This document shows positions 14,375-22,097 of a stretch of DNA of 43,141 bases, piece after piece. This DNA comes from Sebaldella sp. S0638 (lineage in GTDB: Bacteria > Fusobacteriota > Fusobacteriia > Fusobacteriales > Leptotrichiaceae). The notes under the pieces are model-generated. The model saw only the letters and a program-made list of their open reading frames with translations, ran no database searches and was not told where the DNA came from. Within the stretch, counting starts at the first letter, position 1. Every line of letters begins with the position of its first letter. The stretch spans positions 1 to 43,141 of the forward strand of contig NZ_JAMZGM010000029.1 in assembly GCF_024158605.1 (NCBI RefSeq). Direction: 5' to 3'. The position numbers were made by a program, and so were the translations under genes.

Positions 14375-15457
14375 ATGCTGAATTGCGTAAAAATAAACAA
14401 AGAAAATATAATAAAAAATTTGAAAAGAATCAGGAGTATGACACCGCTGATATGTGTGGTAAAAGACGACGCCTACGGACTTGGAATAGAAAACATACTT
14501 CCTGTTTTATATAATGAAGGGGAACGGTATTATGCCGTTGCTTTTTTTGAGGAAGCAATGGAAATACGAAATATATATAAGGATGTTAATATAATTATCC
14601 TGAATTATACAGAAGATGAAAAGCTGGATGAAGCGGTGGCAAATAAAATAGAATTATCAGTTTTCAGCATGCTTCAGCTTCGCAGATACACAGAAATTCT
14701 GGGGGAAAAGATATCGGAACTCGGTATTCACATAAAATTCAACACAGGGATGAACAGACTTGGCTTTGATATAGAGGAAACAGAAGAACTCTGCAATATA
14801 ATCAAAAGTAAAAAATTACAGATAAAATCAGTTTTTTCCCATATTTCAAATTCTGAAAACATTGAAAATACTGAAAAACAGCTTGAAAAATTTGAAAAGA
14901 TACTAAGTCTGGCAAAAAAACATGAAGTCGATTATGGTTTCATGCATATTTCCGCAAGTCCTGCATTATTTAAGTATGACGGGAAGTATAACTTTGATTT
15001 TTCAAGAGTGGGAATGGCTGTATACGGTCTGGAGCCTCTGGGTACAGATGTCGGACTCGAAAAATGCATAAGCATCGAATCTAAAATAATAAATATAAAA
15101 AATGTAAGAAAAGGCGAATACATCTCTTACGGCGAGAATAACAGGCTGGAAAAGGACACTCTTGTGGGGATAATACCAATGGGATATGCACAGGGAATAC
15201 AAATGCAGATAGAAAATAAAGGGGCTTATGCACTGGTAAACGGGAAAAAGGCTCCTGTAATAGGCGAAGTCTGCATGGATATGCTTTTGCTTGATATAAG
15301 CGGAATAGAGAATGTAAATCTCTTGGACAGGGTTGTTCTTGTGGGAAAATCAGGTGATGAAGAGATAACTCTCAGGGATATTTCAAAATGGACAAGTACA
15401 ATTCAAGATGATATAATAACCAAGATAAGTAAAAAAATAAAAAGAATCGTTGTTTAA
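14375..15457 (+). CDS. alr: Alanine racemase
   Basis: PLP enzyme that makes D-alanine for peptidoglycan. K30 in VVKDDAYGLG carries PLP (usual motif VKADAYGHG; here Ala is replaced by Asp and His by Leu). NTGMNRLGF (123-131) and the catalytic Y252 in EYISYGENN are present. The later IPMGYAQG replaces the usual GYADG, while GEVCMDM is conserved. The length of 360 aa is normal. The two substitutions beside active-site loops make it a divergent member, possibly with altered substrate (serine or another amino acid). It leads manC by only 8 bases, so the three genes form one unit. Confidence 0.88.
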   Translation: MLNCVKINKENIIKNLKRIRSMTPLICVVKDDAYGLGIENILPVLYNEGERYYAVAFFEEAMEIRNIYKDVNIIILNYTEDEKLDEAVANKIELSVFSMLQLRRYTEILGEKISELGIHIKFNTGMNRLGFDIEETEELCNIIKSKKLQIKSVFSHISNSENIENTEKQLEKFEKILSLAKKHEVDYGFMHISASPALFKYDGKYNFDFSRVGMAVYGLEPLGTDVGLEKCISIESKIINIKNVRKGEYISYGENNRLEKDTLVGIIPMGYAQGIQMQIENKGAYALVNGKKAPVIGEVCMDMLLLDISGIENVNLLDRVVLVGKSGDEEITLRDISKWTSTIQDDIITKISKKIKRIVV

Positions 15458-15465
15458 GGAGATAT

Positions 15466-16539
15466 ATGGAAAAAATAGCTTTAATAATGGCCGGAGGTTC
15501 CGGTACGAGATTCTGGCCGTTATCAACAGAGGATAAACCTAAACAGTTTCTGGACTTGGTATCTGAAAAATCAATGATCAGGGAAACTATAGAAAGAATT
15601 GTGAAGATTATTCCTTTTGAAAAAATATTTATAGCAACAAATATCAAATATCTGGAAAATATAAAGAAAGAAATACCGGAAATACCAGAAGAAAATATAA
15701 TACTGGAGCCGACGGCACGTGATACGGCAGCATGTATAGCATATGCAGGGCTTGTAATCAGGAAAAAATATCCTGACAGTATTATGGCGGTACTTCCTTC
15801 GGATCACCTTATAAAAAAAGAGGATGAGTTTCTTCAAAGTCTGAAAAATGCCTTTGAAAAAGCAGAATCTGATCATATAATAACTCTGGGAATAAAGCCG
15901 ACATATCCTGAAACAGGTTACGGCTACATAGAATATAAAAAGAATAGTGCAGATGAAGGAATATGCAGCGTGAAATCTTTCAGGGAAAAACCGAATTTTG
16001 AAACTGCGGAGAAATACATAGAAAAAGGAAATTTTCTGTGGAACAGCGGGATGTTCATATGGAAAACCGATCTGATAATTGATGAAATAAAAAAATATAT
16101 GCCTTCTCATAAAATAGTACTGGAAGAGATGGAGGAAAAGCTCAAAGACGAAGATTTTTCCGGTATAGAATTAAGTGATTATGTAAAGGAAATTTTCTGT
16201 AAATTTGAAAAAATATCCATAGACTTCGGAGTCATGGAAAAATCAAGGCTTGTAAAGGTAATTCCTATAGATATAGGATGGAATGACGTGGGAAGCTTTA
16301 AGTCTCTTGAAGAGGTCTTTCCGCAGGATAAGGACGGAAATATAATAAGGGAAGAAAAAGAGGGGACTTATTATGAGCTTGATTCAGAGGATAATATTAT
16401 TATAAATAAAGAAGATAAAATAATAGCAACTATAGGACTGGAGCACTTTGTAGTGGTAAATACAGGGGATGCGCTGCTGATATGCCATAAGGACAAAACA
16501 CAGGAAATAAAAAAAATGATGGACAAAATTAATAAATAA
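15466..16539 (+). CDS. manC: Mannose-1-phosphate guanylyltransferase
   Basis: Makes GDP-mannose from mannose-1-phosphate and GTP. The nucleotide-binding signature MAGGSGTRFWPLS is at 8-20, followed by KPKQFL (24-29), EPTARDTAACIAYA in the middle, ETGYGYIEY (substrate loop) and FREKP. The length of 357 aa is the single-domain form without the C-terminal phosphomannose-isomerase domain. A separate manA lies 28 bases downstream, so the two activities are encoded side by side. GDP-mannose would supply surface polysaccharide. An AAGGAGATAT ribosome site precedes the ATG. Confidence 0.93.
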   Translation: MEKIALIMAGGSGTRFWPLSTEDKPKQFLDLVSEKSMIRETIERIVKIIPFEKIFIATNIKYLENIKKEIPEIPEENIILEPTARDTAACIAYAGLVIRKKYPDSIMAVLPSDHLIKKEDEFLQSLKNAFEKAESDHIITLGIKPTYPETGYGYIEYKKNSADEGICSVKSFREKPNFETAEKYIEKGNFLWNSGMFIWKTDLIIDEIKKYMPSHKIVLEEMEEKLKDEDFSGIELSDYVKEIFCKFEKISIDFGVMEKSRLVKVIPIDIGWNDVGSFKSLEEVFPQDKDGNIIREEKEGTYYELDSEDNIIINKEDKIIATIGLEHFVVVNTGDALLICHKDKTQEIKKMMDKINK

Positions 16540-16567
16540 TAAAATATTATAGACAGGAGTGAGTAAA

Positions 16568-17527
16568 TTGTTATATCCGTTAAGATTTAAAAAAGTTTTT
16601 ATAGACAAAATCTGGGGTGGGGATGCTTTGGAAAATGTATTGGGGATGGATATTCCCAACGGCAGAAAAATTGGTGAATCATGGGAGATAAGCGCACATC
16701 CGCACGGAATGAGCATAGTGGAAAACGGCGAGCTTGCAGGGAAAACACTGCAGGAAGTGCTGAATGAATACAAGGGCGAGCTTGTAGGGGAAAAAGTATA
16801 CAGCGAGTATAAAGAATTATTTCCGCTTTTGATAAAGTATCTTGACGTAAATGACAGACTTTCTATACAGGTTCACCCAAGCGACGAGTATGCTATGAAA
16901 CATGAAAATGAACTGGGAAAAAGCGAATCATGGTATGTAATAGAAGCAAGTGATGATGCTAAGCTGATTTTGGGAATGAAAGACGGAATGACTAAAGAGA
17001 AGTTCGTAGAGAAAGCTAAGAAAAATGACTTCGATGATATGTTTGACGTAAAAGCCGTGAAACAGGGAGACTTTATAGATATTAATCCGGGGACAGTGCA
17101 TGCGTCGCTGGAAGGAAGTGTACTTATAGCCGAGATTCAGGAAAATTCAGATGTTACATACAGAATTTATGATTTTGACAGAGAAGAAAACGGTGTAAAA
17201 AGAGAACTGCATATTGATAAAGCAGCAGAAGTAATAGATTTTGGAATGAAAGTAAATATTATTTCCGGTAATCTTTCGGGTTCTGAAACTGAAAAAAGAC
17301 TGGTAGAGAAAAAATACTATACTATTGATAAAATAAAAATAAATGATACAAATAAGGAAGATGTTAATCAGGGAAGTATGATAATTTACTCGATTCTTGA
17401 CGGTAAGGGAAAAATAAAATATGAGAATGGAGAGCTTATTATAAAAAAAGGAGAATCTATTCTTGTTCCTGTGAATGTAAAAGTAAATATTGAAGGAAAT
17501 CTGGAACTGCTTAGAACGATAATCTAA
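16568..17527 (+). CDS. manA: Mannose-6-phosphate isomerase, class I
   Basis: Interconverts fructose-6-phosphate and mannose-6-phosphate, the entry to GDP-mannose. The start MLYPLRFKKVFIDKIWGG, the zinc motif QVHPSDEYA, the downstream Glu in GKSESWYV, and NPGTVHA with IAEIQENSDVTYRIYDFDR all match the short Firmicutes-type enzyme (319 aa). I start at the TTG at 16568, which has AGGAG at 16555-16559 eight bases upstream. The in-frame GTG at 16559 would overlap that ribosome site. It follows manC by 28 bases and precedes an amidase gene by 20, so all are probably co-transcribed. Confidence 0.92.
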   Translation: MLYPLRFKKVFIDKIWGGDALENVLGMDIPNGRKIGESWEISAHPHGMSIVENGELAGKTLQEVLNEYKGELVGEKVYSEYKELFPLLIKYLDVNDRLSIQVHPSDEYAMKHENELGKSESWYVIEASDDAKLILGMKDGMTKEKFVEKAKKNDFDDMFDVKAVKQGDFIDINPGTVHASLEGSVLIAEIQENSDVTYRIYDFDREENGVKRELHIDKAAEVIDFGMKVNIISGNLSGSETEKRLVEKKYYTIDKIKINDTNKEDVNQGSMIIYSILDGKGKIKYENGELIIKKGESILVPVNVKVNIEGNLELLRTII

Positions 17528-17547
17528 AATCATAAGGAGATAATAAG

Positions 17548-18354
17548 ATGAGAAAAGTTATGAAAACAGCATTTTTACTGATTATGATCATGGGAAATAC
17601 TGTAATGTGCATGGGAAACACAGGAGAAAAAGCAAAAGAAAATATAACTTCTTTTTTTGAAAATACTGACAGCCTGAAAGTGACAAATCCTCTGGTAAGT
17701 GAAAGTAAAAATACCGGAAGCACTAAAGAAAGCATCTGTCTGGATCCCGGTCATCAGAGAAAAGGCAATAACGGAAAAGAGGAAATAGCCCCTGGTTCAA
17801 GCACTACCAAGCCGAAAGTTTCTTCTGGAACTTCAGGAGTGGCTACAAAAAAAGATGAGTATGTACTTACTCTTGAAATTGGAATGAAATTAAAGGAAAA
17901 GCTTGAGTCAGAAGGGTATAATGTAATAATGACAAGAGAAACACATGATGTAAATATAAGTAACAAGGAAAGATCAATTATGACTAATAAAGCCGGGTGT
18001 TCTCTTTATATCAGACTGCATGCCGACGGATCGGAAAATAGAAATGCATCTGGTGTATCCGTACTTACTTCATCTTCTAAAAATCAGTATACACAAAAGG
18101 TACAGGCTTCAAGCGACAGATTTTCAAAGATAATATTGGAAGAAACACTGAAATCCACAGGAGCCAAAAGCAGAGGAGTAAGCTACAGAGATGATCTTAC
18201 AGGGACAAACTGGTCAACAATAACAAATACACTTGTTGAAATGGGCTTTATGTCTAATCCAGAAGAGGACAGAAAACTGTCAACACCTGAATATCAGAAT
18301 AAAATAGTAAATGGAATAGTAAACGGAGTAAACAGATACTTAAAAGAAAAATAG
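17548..18354 (+). CDS. Exported N-acetylmuramoyl-L-alanine amidase
   Basis: Cuts the bond between muramic acid and the stem peptide in the periplasm. A signal peptide covers about residues 1-22. The Amidase_3 zinc ligands are H69 in LDPGHQ, E104 in KKDEYVLTLEIG and H158 in IRLHADGS, with catalytic E231 in LVEMGFMSN. Between the first His and Glu lies a Ser/Thr/Pro-rich insert (about 80-100). The length of 268 aa means a single catalytic domain with a ~40-residue linker and no separate cell-wall-binding repeat. Likely roles are cell separation or wall turnover. Confidence 0.93.
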   Translation: MRKVMKTAFLLIMIMGNTVMCMGNTGEKAKENITSFFENTDSLKVTNPLVSESKNTGSTKESICLDPGHQRKGNNGKEEIAPGSSTTKPKVSSGTSGVATKKDEYVLTLEIGMKLKEKLESEGYNVIMTRETHDVNISNKERSIMTNKAGCSLYIRLHADGSENRNASGVSVLTSSSKNQYTQKVQASSDRFSKIILEETLKSTGAKSRGVSYRDDLTGTNWSTITNTLVEMGFMSNPEEDRKLSTPEYQNKIVNGIVNGVNRYLKEK

Positions 18355-18367
18355 ATTTGAGAAAGAC

Positions 18368-18404
18368 AGGTTATTTTATATATTTTATAAAGTAACCTTT
18401 TCTC
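18368..18404 (+). terminator. Terminator after the amidase gene
   Basis: AGGTTATTTTAT (18368-18379) pairs with ATAAAGTAACCT (18387-18398) with one G:U pair, followed by a T-rich tract. Confidence 0.7.
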
Positions 18405-18453
18405 TTTAAATTTATAATTTTTTACGGTTTATAACAGAAAAATTTTCAAACCC

Positions 18454-18486
18454 TGACATACTGTTGTCAAAAATTTGTTTTATAAT
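18454..18486 (+). promoter_or_regulatory. Promoter region with TGACA/TGTCA dyad
   Basis: A perfect TATAAT lies at 18481-18486. Where the -35 box is expected, there is an inverted repeat TGACA-N6-TGTCA (18454-18469) and no clean -35. It looks like a regulator site overlapping the promoter of the hydrolase gene at 18510. Confidence 0.4.
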
Positions 18487-18509
18487 GGTATTATCAAAGG
18501 AGGAGAAGT

Positions 18510-19169
18510 ATGAATATAAAAGTAAACGGAATAACACTGGAGTATAACAAAGCGGGAGCCGGAAAGCCGCTTATACTGCTGCATGGAAATGGAGAGGATC
18601 ATCATATCTTTGATAAAATCACTGAAAAATTAAAAGGTAATTTTACGGTGTATGCAGTAGACAGCAGGAATCACGGGAAAAGTACCGTAACCGAGGATTA
18701 TTCTTATGAAACTATGGCAGAGGATACATTGGCATTTATAGATGCTTTGAAGCTGGAAGAGGTCTATGTGGCAGGGTTCAGCGACGGAGCCGTTATAAGT
18801 ATTTTTCTGGCGTTAAAACATCCTGCTGTAATAAAGAAAATGGCTCTGCTTGGTGTAAATCTGAAGCCAAGTGATTTTAAGAAGAATTGCTATGAGTATG
18901 TGGAAAAAGAATATGAAAAAACAAAAAATCCCCTGTTTAAACTTATGCTTGAAGAGCCGAATATTGAATTGGAAACACTGGAGAAAATTAATATTCCATC
19001 TCTGATAATAGCAGGAGAAGATGATATATTTTACAAAAAAACATTTACAGATATAGCAAAAACAATGCCTGATGCAGAACTGATGATTTTGAAAGGGCAT
19101 AATCATGACAGCTATATAGCAGATAATGACTTGTTATACCCTGATCTGTGTTCTTTTTTCACCAAATAA
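18510..19169 (+). CDS. Alpha/beta hydrolase
   Basis: 219 aa cytosolic serine hydrolase. The oxyanion segment LLHGNGEDHHIF is at 23-34, the strand AVDSRNHGKS follows, and the nucleophile elbow GFSDGA places Ser at 91. The acid is D171 or D172 in AGEDDIF, and the His is in LKGHNHDSY (H197 or H199). The short length means a minimal cap. Substrates of such enzymes range over esters, thioesters and lactones and cannot be inferred here. It is a single-gene unit between its own promoter and a long structured terminator. Confidence 0.9.
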   Translation: MNIKVNGITLEYNKAGAGKPLILLHGNGEDHHIFDKITEKLKGNFTVYAVDSRNHGKSTVTEDYSYETMAEDTLAFIDALKLEEVYVAGFSDGAVISIFLALKHPAVIKKMALLGVNLKPSDFKKNCYEYVEKEYEKTKNPLFKLMLEEPNIELETLEKINIPSLIIAGEDDIFYKKTFTDIAKTMPDAELMILKGHNHDSYIADNDLLYPDLCSFFTK

Positions 19170-19190
19170 ATTATAAAAAGAAATAAAAAA

Positions 19191-19267
19191 AAGAGTTGTA
19201 TAAAAGCAGAGTGACTTTGCCCTGTAAAGGCTGGGTTTTCTGTTTTTCATACAGCTCTTGTTATTTT
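19191..19267. terminator. Long structured bidirectional terminator
   Basis: The outer stem AAGAGTTGTAT (19191-19201) pairs with ATACAGCTCTT (19249-19259). A second stem pairs AAAAGCAGA (from 19202) with TCTGTTTTT, enclosing a small GCC/GGC stem. A-rich sequence lies before and T-rich after, so it can stop both the 18510 gene and the convergent 19280-19804 gene. Confidence 0.7.
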
Positions 19268-19279
19268 TATATAATCTTA

Positions 19280-19804
19280 TTATTTTAGCGCATCTGCAAA
19301 TTCTTTTTCGTCACTGATTGTTCCCACAACAACACTTGTGATTTTCCCGTTTTTATCTAGGAAAATATTAGTAGGAACAGAATTGATAAGTGTTCCGTCT
19401 ATAAATACGCTGTTGTAGTCATAATAAACCGGGAATGTAAATTTTTCTTTTTCTAAATATTCTTTCACTTTTTCCTCAGAAGAACGTCTTTCTATAAAAA
19501 TTACCGCAAAATTATATTTATTCTTATTTTTACGATAAAAATTTTCCAGTACGGGAAGTTCTTCATGACAGTCAGGACACCATTCAGCTGCGGTAACAAT
19601 AAGTGTTTTCTTATTTTTGTCAAAAGCTTTGCTGCTGATAATTTTCTTTCCTTTAAGTGTCTCAAGGGTAAAAGCAGGAAATGTATTTCCTTCCTGAAGA
19701 TCAACACTGAAAGTGTCAGAAACCGGAGTATTGTCGCTGTATGCAAAAACAGATAAAAGAACTCCCAGAATTAAAACAGATATTAAACTTATGAATCTTT
19801 TCAT
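19280..19804 (-). CDS. TlpA-like periplasmic thioredoxin
   Basis: 174 aa. A signal peptide covers residues 1-22. The thioredoxin-fold domain has the redox motif AEWCPDC (C76 and C79), the cis-proline loop SVPTN and the TlpA-type strand PTNIFLDKNGKI. WCPDC is an unusual variant of WCxxC, seen in AhpC/TSA-like and TlpA-like reductases. It probably reduces disulphides or cytochrome/copper-site thiols in the periplasm. The neighbour upstream on the same strand is a DUF305 protein (19996-20715), 191 bases away, which may share an oxidative or metal-stress role. An AAGGAGAAAAT ribosome site precedes the ATG. Confidence 0.88.
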   Translation of the reverse strand: MKRFISLISVLILGVLLSVFAYSDNTPVSDTFSVDLQEGNTFPAFTLETLKGKKIISSKAFDKNKKTLIVTAAEWCPDCHEELPVLENFYRKNKNKYNFAVIFIERRSSEEKVKEYLEKEKFTFPVYYDYNSVFIDGTLINSVPTNIFLDKNGKITSVVVGTISDEKEFADALK

Positions 19805-19995
19805 ATTTTCTCCTTGTTTTTTAGTTTATAGTTATTGATCAAATTTTCAGATTTGTATATAGAATCAATGTCTTGCTAACATACAATGAAAATTATATGT
19901 AGATCTTATCATAAAATATATATTTTTTTCAAGATTATTCATAAAGATACAGTAGTTTATCAGCTGAGGCTGAACACTTCTGAATGAAATATCTC

Positions 19996-20715
19996 TTATT
20001 TCTTTAAAAGTTCCTGCATTTCTTTGATTTCTTTAGGCTGTGTAGCCAGTATGTTTTTTGAGATATTAATAAGTTTTTTGTTTTTTCCGATTTTTAAATA
20101 TGCTTTCGCCATTTCCACAGCACCTTCATGATGAACAATCATATTTTTCAGGAAAAGTTCTGTAGACTGATCAGCAGTGAGCTTACCTGTGGGCATATCC
20201 ATTTTTTTCATCATATTGTCCATAATAGTATTCATATTCTTTTGAAAAGAATCGCTGTCATTTCCTGTAAGTGAATCAGAACGAATAAGAGCCTGCATTT
20301 CCTGAACTTCAGAACTTTGTGCTTTGATAATTTTGTCTGCAAGTGCTGTGACTTTTGGATCAGTGGTTATATTCTTTATTCCGGCACTGGTGATAATAGC
20401 AGCTTCATGGTGAAGGGTCATATAAACAGCAAAGATATTTCCTGTGTCAGTGGTAAGGTAAGCACTGTTATCCCCCATCATAGTATCATGGGCAAATTTT
20501 TCATAATCAGAATAATTTCGAAATTTTTGCGATGCAAGAACCTCTACAGGTGCCATTACGTCAAATACCGGTATGATTGCGAGATAATGAGAGTCGTAGT
20601 TTGTATTCATGGAAGGGCCTGTCATATCATGGTTTCCATTATGTGAATCCATTGCGGCTGCAGAAATATTAGCAGAAATAGTTACCGCAGAAATAATTAA
20701 AATTAGTTTTTTCAT
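19996..20715 (-). CDS. Exported DUF305 protein
   Basis: 239 aa with a signal peptide (about 1-20) and a His/Met-rich start of the mature chain (MDSHNGNHDMTGPSMN). It contains two DUF305/ferritin-like helical units. The first has LHHEAA (His 102-103) and later AQSSEVQEMQ, and the second has MIVHHEGAVEMA (His 195-196) and ATQPKEIKEMQ. In cyanobacteria, DUF305 proteins (CopM) bind copper in the periplasm. The two HH motifs and the Met/His-rich start here fit metal binding, but this is inference. A strong CAGGAGG ribosome site precedes the ATG, with a palindrome at 20770-20783 upstream. Confidence 0.85.
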   Translation of the reverse strand: MKKLILIISAVTISANISAAAMDSHNGNHDMTGPSMNTNYDSHYLAIIPVFDVMAPVEVLASQKFRNYSDYEKFAHDTMMGDNSAYLTTDTGNIFAVYMTLHHEAAIITSAGIKNITTDPKVTALADKIIKAQSSEVQEMQALIRSDSLTGNDSDSFQKNMNTIMDNMMKKMDMPTGKLTADQSTELFLKNMIVHHEGAVEMAKAYLKIGKNKKLINISKNILATQPKEIKEMQELLKK

Positions 20716-21071
20716 TTCTAATTTACCTCCTGTGTATAAAATAATAAATATCTACCATTATTAAAATTCCTGTACCCGTACAGCAGATCAGATTTTCAAA
20801 TAAGAAGCAGAGAAAGGGTAAAGAGATTTTATAATATGTATTATAACAAAAAACAGGGGAATTTAACAATAAATATTAAAAAACATAGGGGAATAGAGTG
20901 CCGTAAACACAGAATAAACTGACGGGGCAATCTTCATGAAAAAATTCTTATATATAAAATTTATTTATAATATACATATTTTTGAACTGCCATAATTTAT
21001 TCTAAAAAATATAACATAAAAAAAATAAAATATCGGTAATAAAAAATCCTGTTCTGCATTATGTTTTTAAA
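20716..21071. other. Non-coding gap with a palindrome
   Basis: This AT-rich stretch between divergent genes has no gene I can support. CTGTACCCGTACAG at 20770-20783 is a 6-2-6 palindrome about 55 bases upstream of the DUF305 start and may be an operator. A 19-codon frame beginning ATGAAAAAATTC near 20936 lacks a ribosome site and is probably chance. Confidence 0.4.
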
Positions 21072-21100
21072 TTGAAGAAAAGTCTGTTAAGTGCTATAAT
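21072..21100 (+). promoter_or_regulatory. Promoter for kdsD and the polysaccharide genes
   Basis: TTGAAG at 21072-21077, exactly 17 bp, then a perfect TATAAT at 21095-21100. It is one of the best matches in the window. Confidence 0.75.
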
Positions 21101-21127
21101 AGATAAAAAAACAAGGAGATATAAATA

Positions 21128-22087
21128 ATGGATAAAAGTCTTACAGAAGCAAAAAGAGTTTTTGAAGCTGAAATAGAAGAGCTTGTAAAAGTAAAAGACA
21201 GACTTGATGAAAATTTTTCAAAAATGGTAGACATGATTTATGAATCAGAAGGGAAAGTAGTAATCACAGGAATTGGAAAGTCAGGACACATAGGAAAGAA
21301 AATATCAGCTACTCTGGCTTCTACAGGAACAAATTCGGTATTTATAAATGCAGCTGAGGCACTTCACGGAGACCTCGGGGTTATTAAAAAAGGAGATATA
21401 GTATTAGCCATTTCAAACAGCGGTAATTCTGATGAAATCTCTAATATACTTCCTTCTATAAGAAGAATAGGCGCAGATATAATAGCTTTTACAGGGAATA
21501 AAATTTCCGCTTTGGGAAAAGAAGCCGATTTAATAGTAAATATAGCAATAGATAAGGAAGCATGCCCGATGGGACTTGCTCCTATGACATCGGCTACAGT
21601 AACACTGGTAATGGGAGATGCACTTGCTGCGGCGTTAATGCAGAAAAGAAACTTTAAGCCGGAGAATTATGCTGTATATCACCCGGGAGGAAGTCTCGGA
21701 AGAAGACTGCTTCTGAAAGTAAGAGACCTTATGCACAAAAATGACGAGCTTCCAAAGCTGACAAAAGATACTCATATAGATACAGTCCTTATGGAACTTA
21801 CAAAGAAAAAAATGGGTGCTGTATGTATAGCAGAAAATGACAGACTTGTGGGGATTATCACTGAAGGTGACATAAGACGTGCTTTGGCACATAAAGAGAA
21901 ATTTTTTGATTACACAGCAGAAGATGTAATGACTAAAAATCCTATTTATGTAACACCTGAAATACAGGCAATAGAAGCACTGGAAAAGATGGAAGCAAGA
22001 GAAAGCCAGATAACGGTACTTCCTGTAGTGGATAATGACAAGCTTGTGGGAATAATAAGAATACATGATTTATTATACTTAAGATAG
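21128..22087 (+). CDS. kdsD: Arabinose-5-phosphate isomerase
   Basis: Converts ribulose-5-phosphate to arabinose-5-phosphate, the first step of Kdo synthesis for lipopolysaccharide. The N-terminal SIS domain carries ITGIGKSGHIGKKISATLAST (about 47-67), INAAEALHGDLG with the key His, and SNSGNSDE. Residues about 205-319 form two CBS domains (MHKNDELPKL... and MTKNPIYVTPEI...). The length of 319 aa is normal. Its presence indicates an LPS-bearing outer membrane. It heads a unit with a flippase (10 bases after) and a glycosyltransferase. An ACAAGGAG ribosome site precedes the ATG. Confidence 0.93.
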   Translation: MDKSLTEAKRVFEAEIEELVKVKDRLDENFSKMVDMIYESEGKVVITGIGKSGHIGKKISATLASTGTNSVFINAAEALHGDLGVIKKGDIVLAISNSGNSDEISNILPSIRRIGADIIAFTGNKISALGKEADLIVNIAIDKEACPMGLAPMTSATVTLVMGDALAAALMQKRNFKPENYAVYHPGGSLGRRLLLKVRDLMHKNDELPKLTKDTHIDTVLMELTKKKMGAVCIAENDRLVGIITEGDIRRALAHKEKFFDYTAEDVMTKNPIYVTPEIQAIEALEKMEARESQITVLPVVDNDKLVGIIRIHDLLYLR

Positions 22088-22097
22088 AGGATAGAGT

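Noticed and set aside
20936-20995. 19-codon frame beginning ATGAAAAAATTC
   Set aside because: No ribosome site, an AT-rich context and no signal-peptide logic; probably chance.
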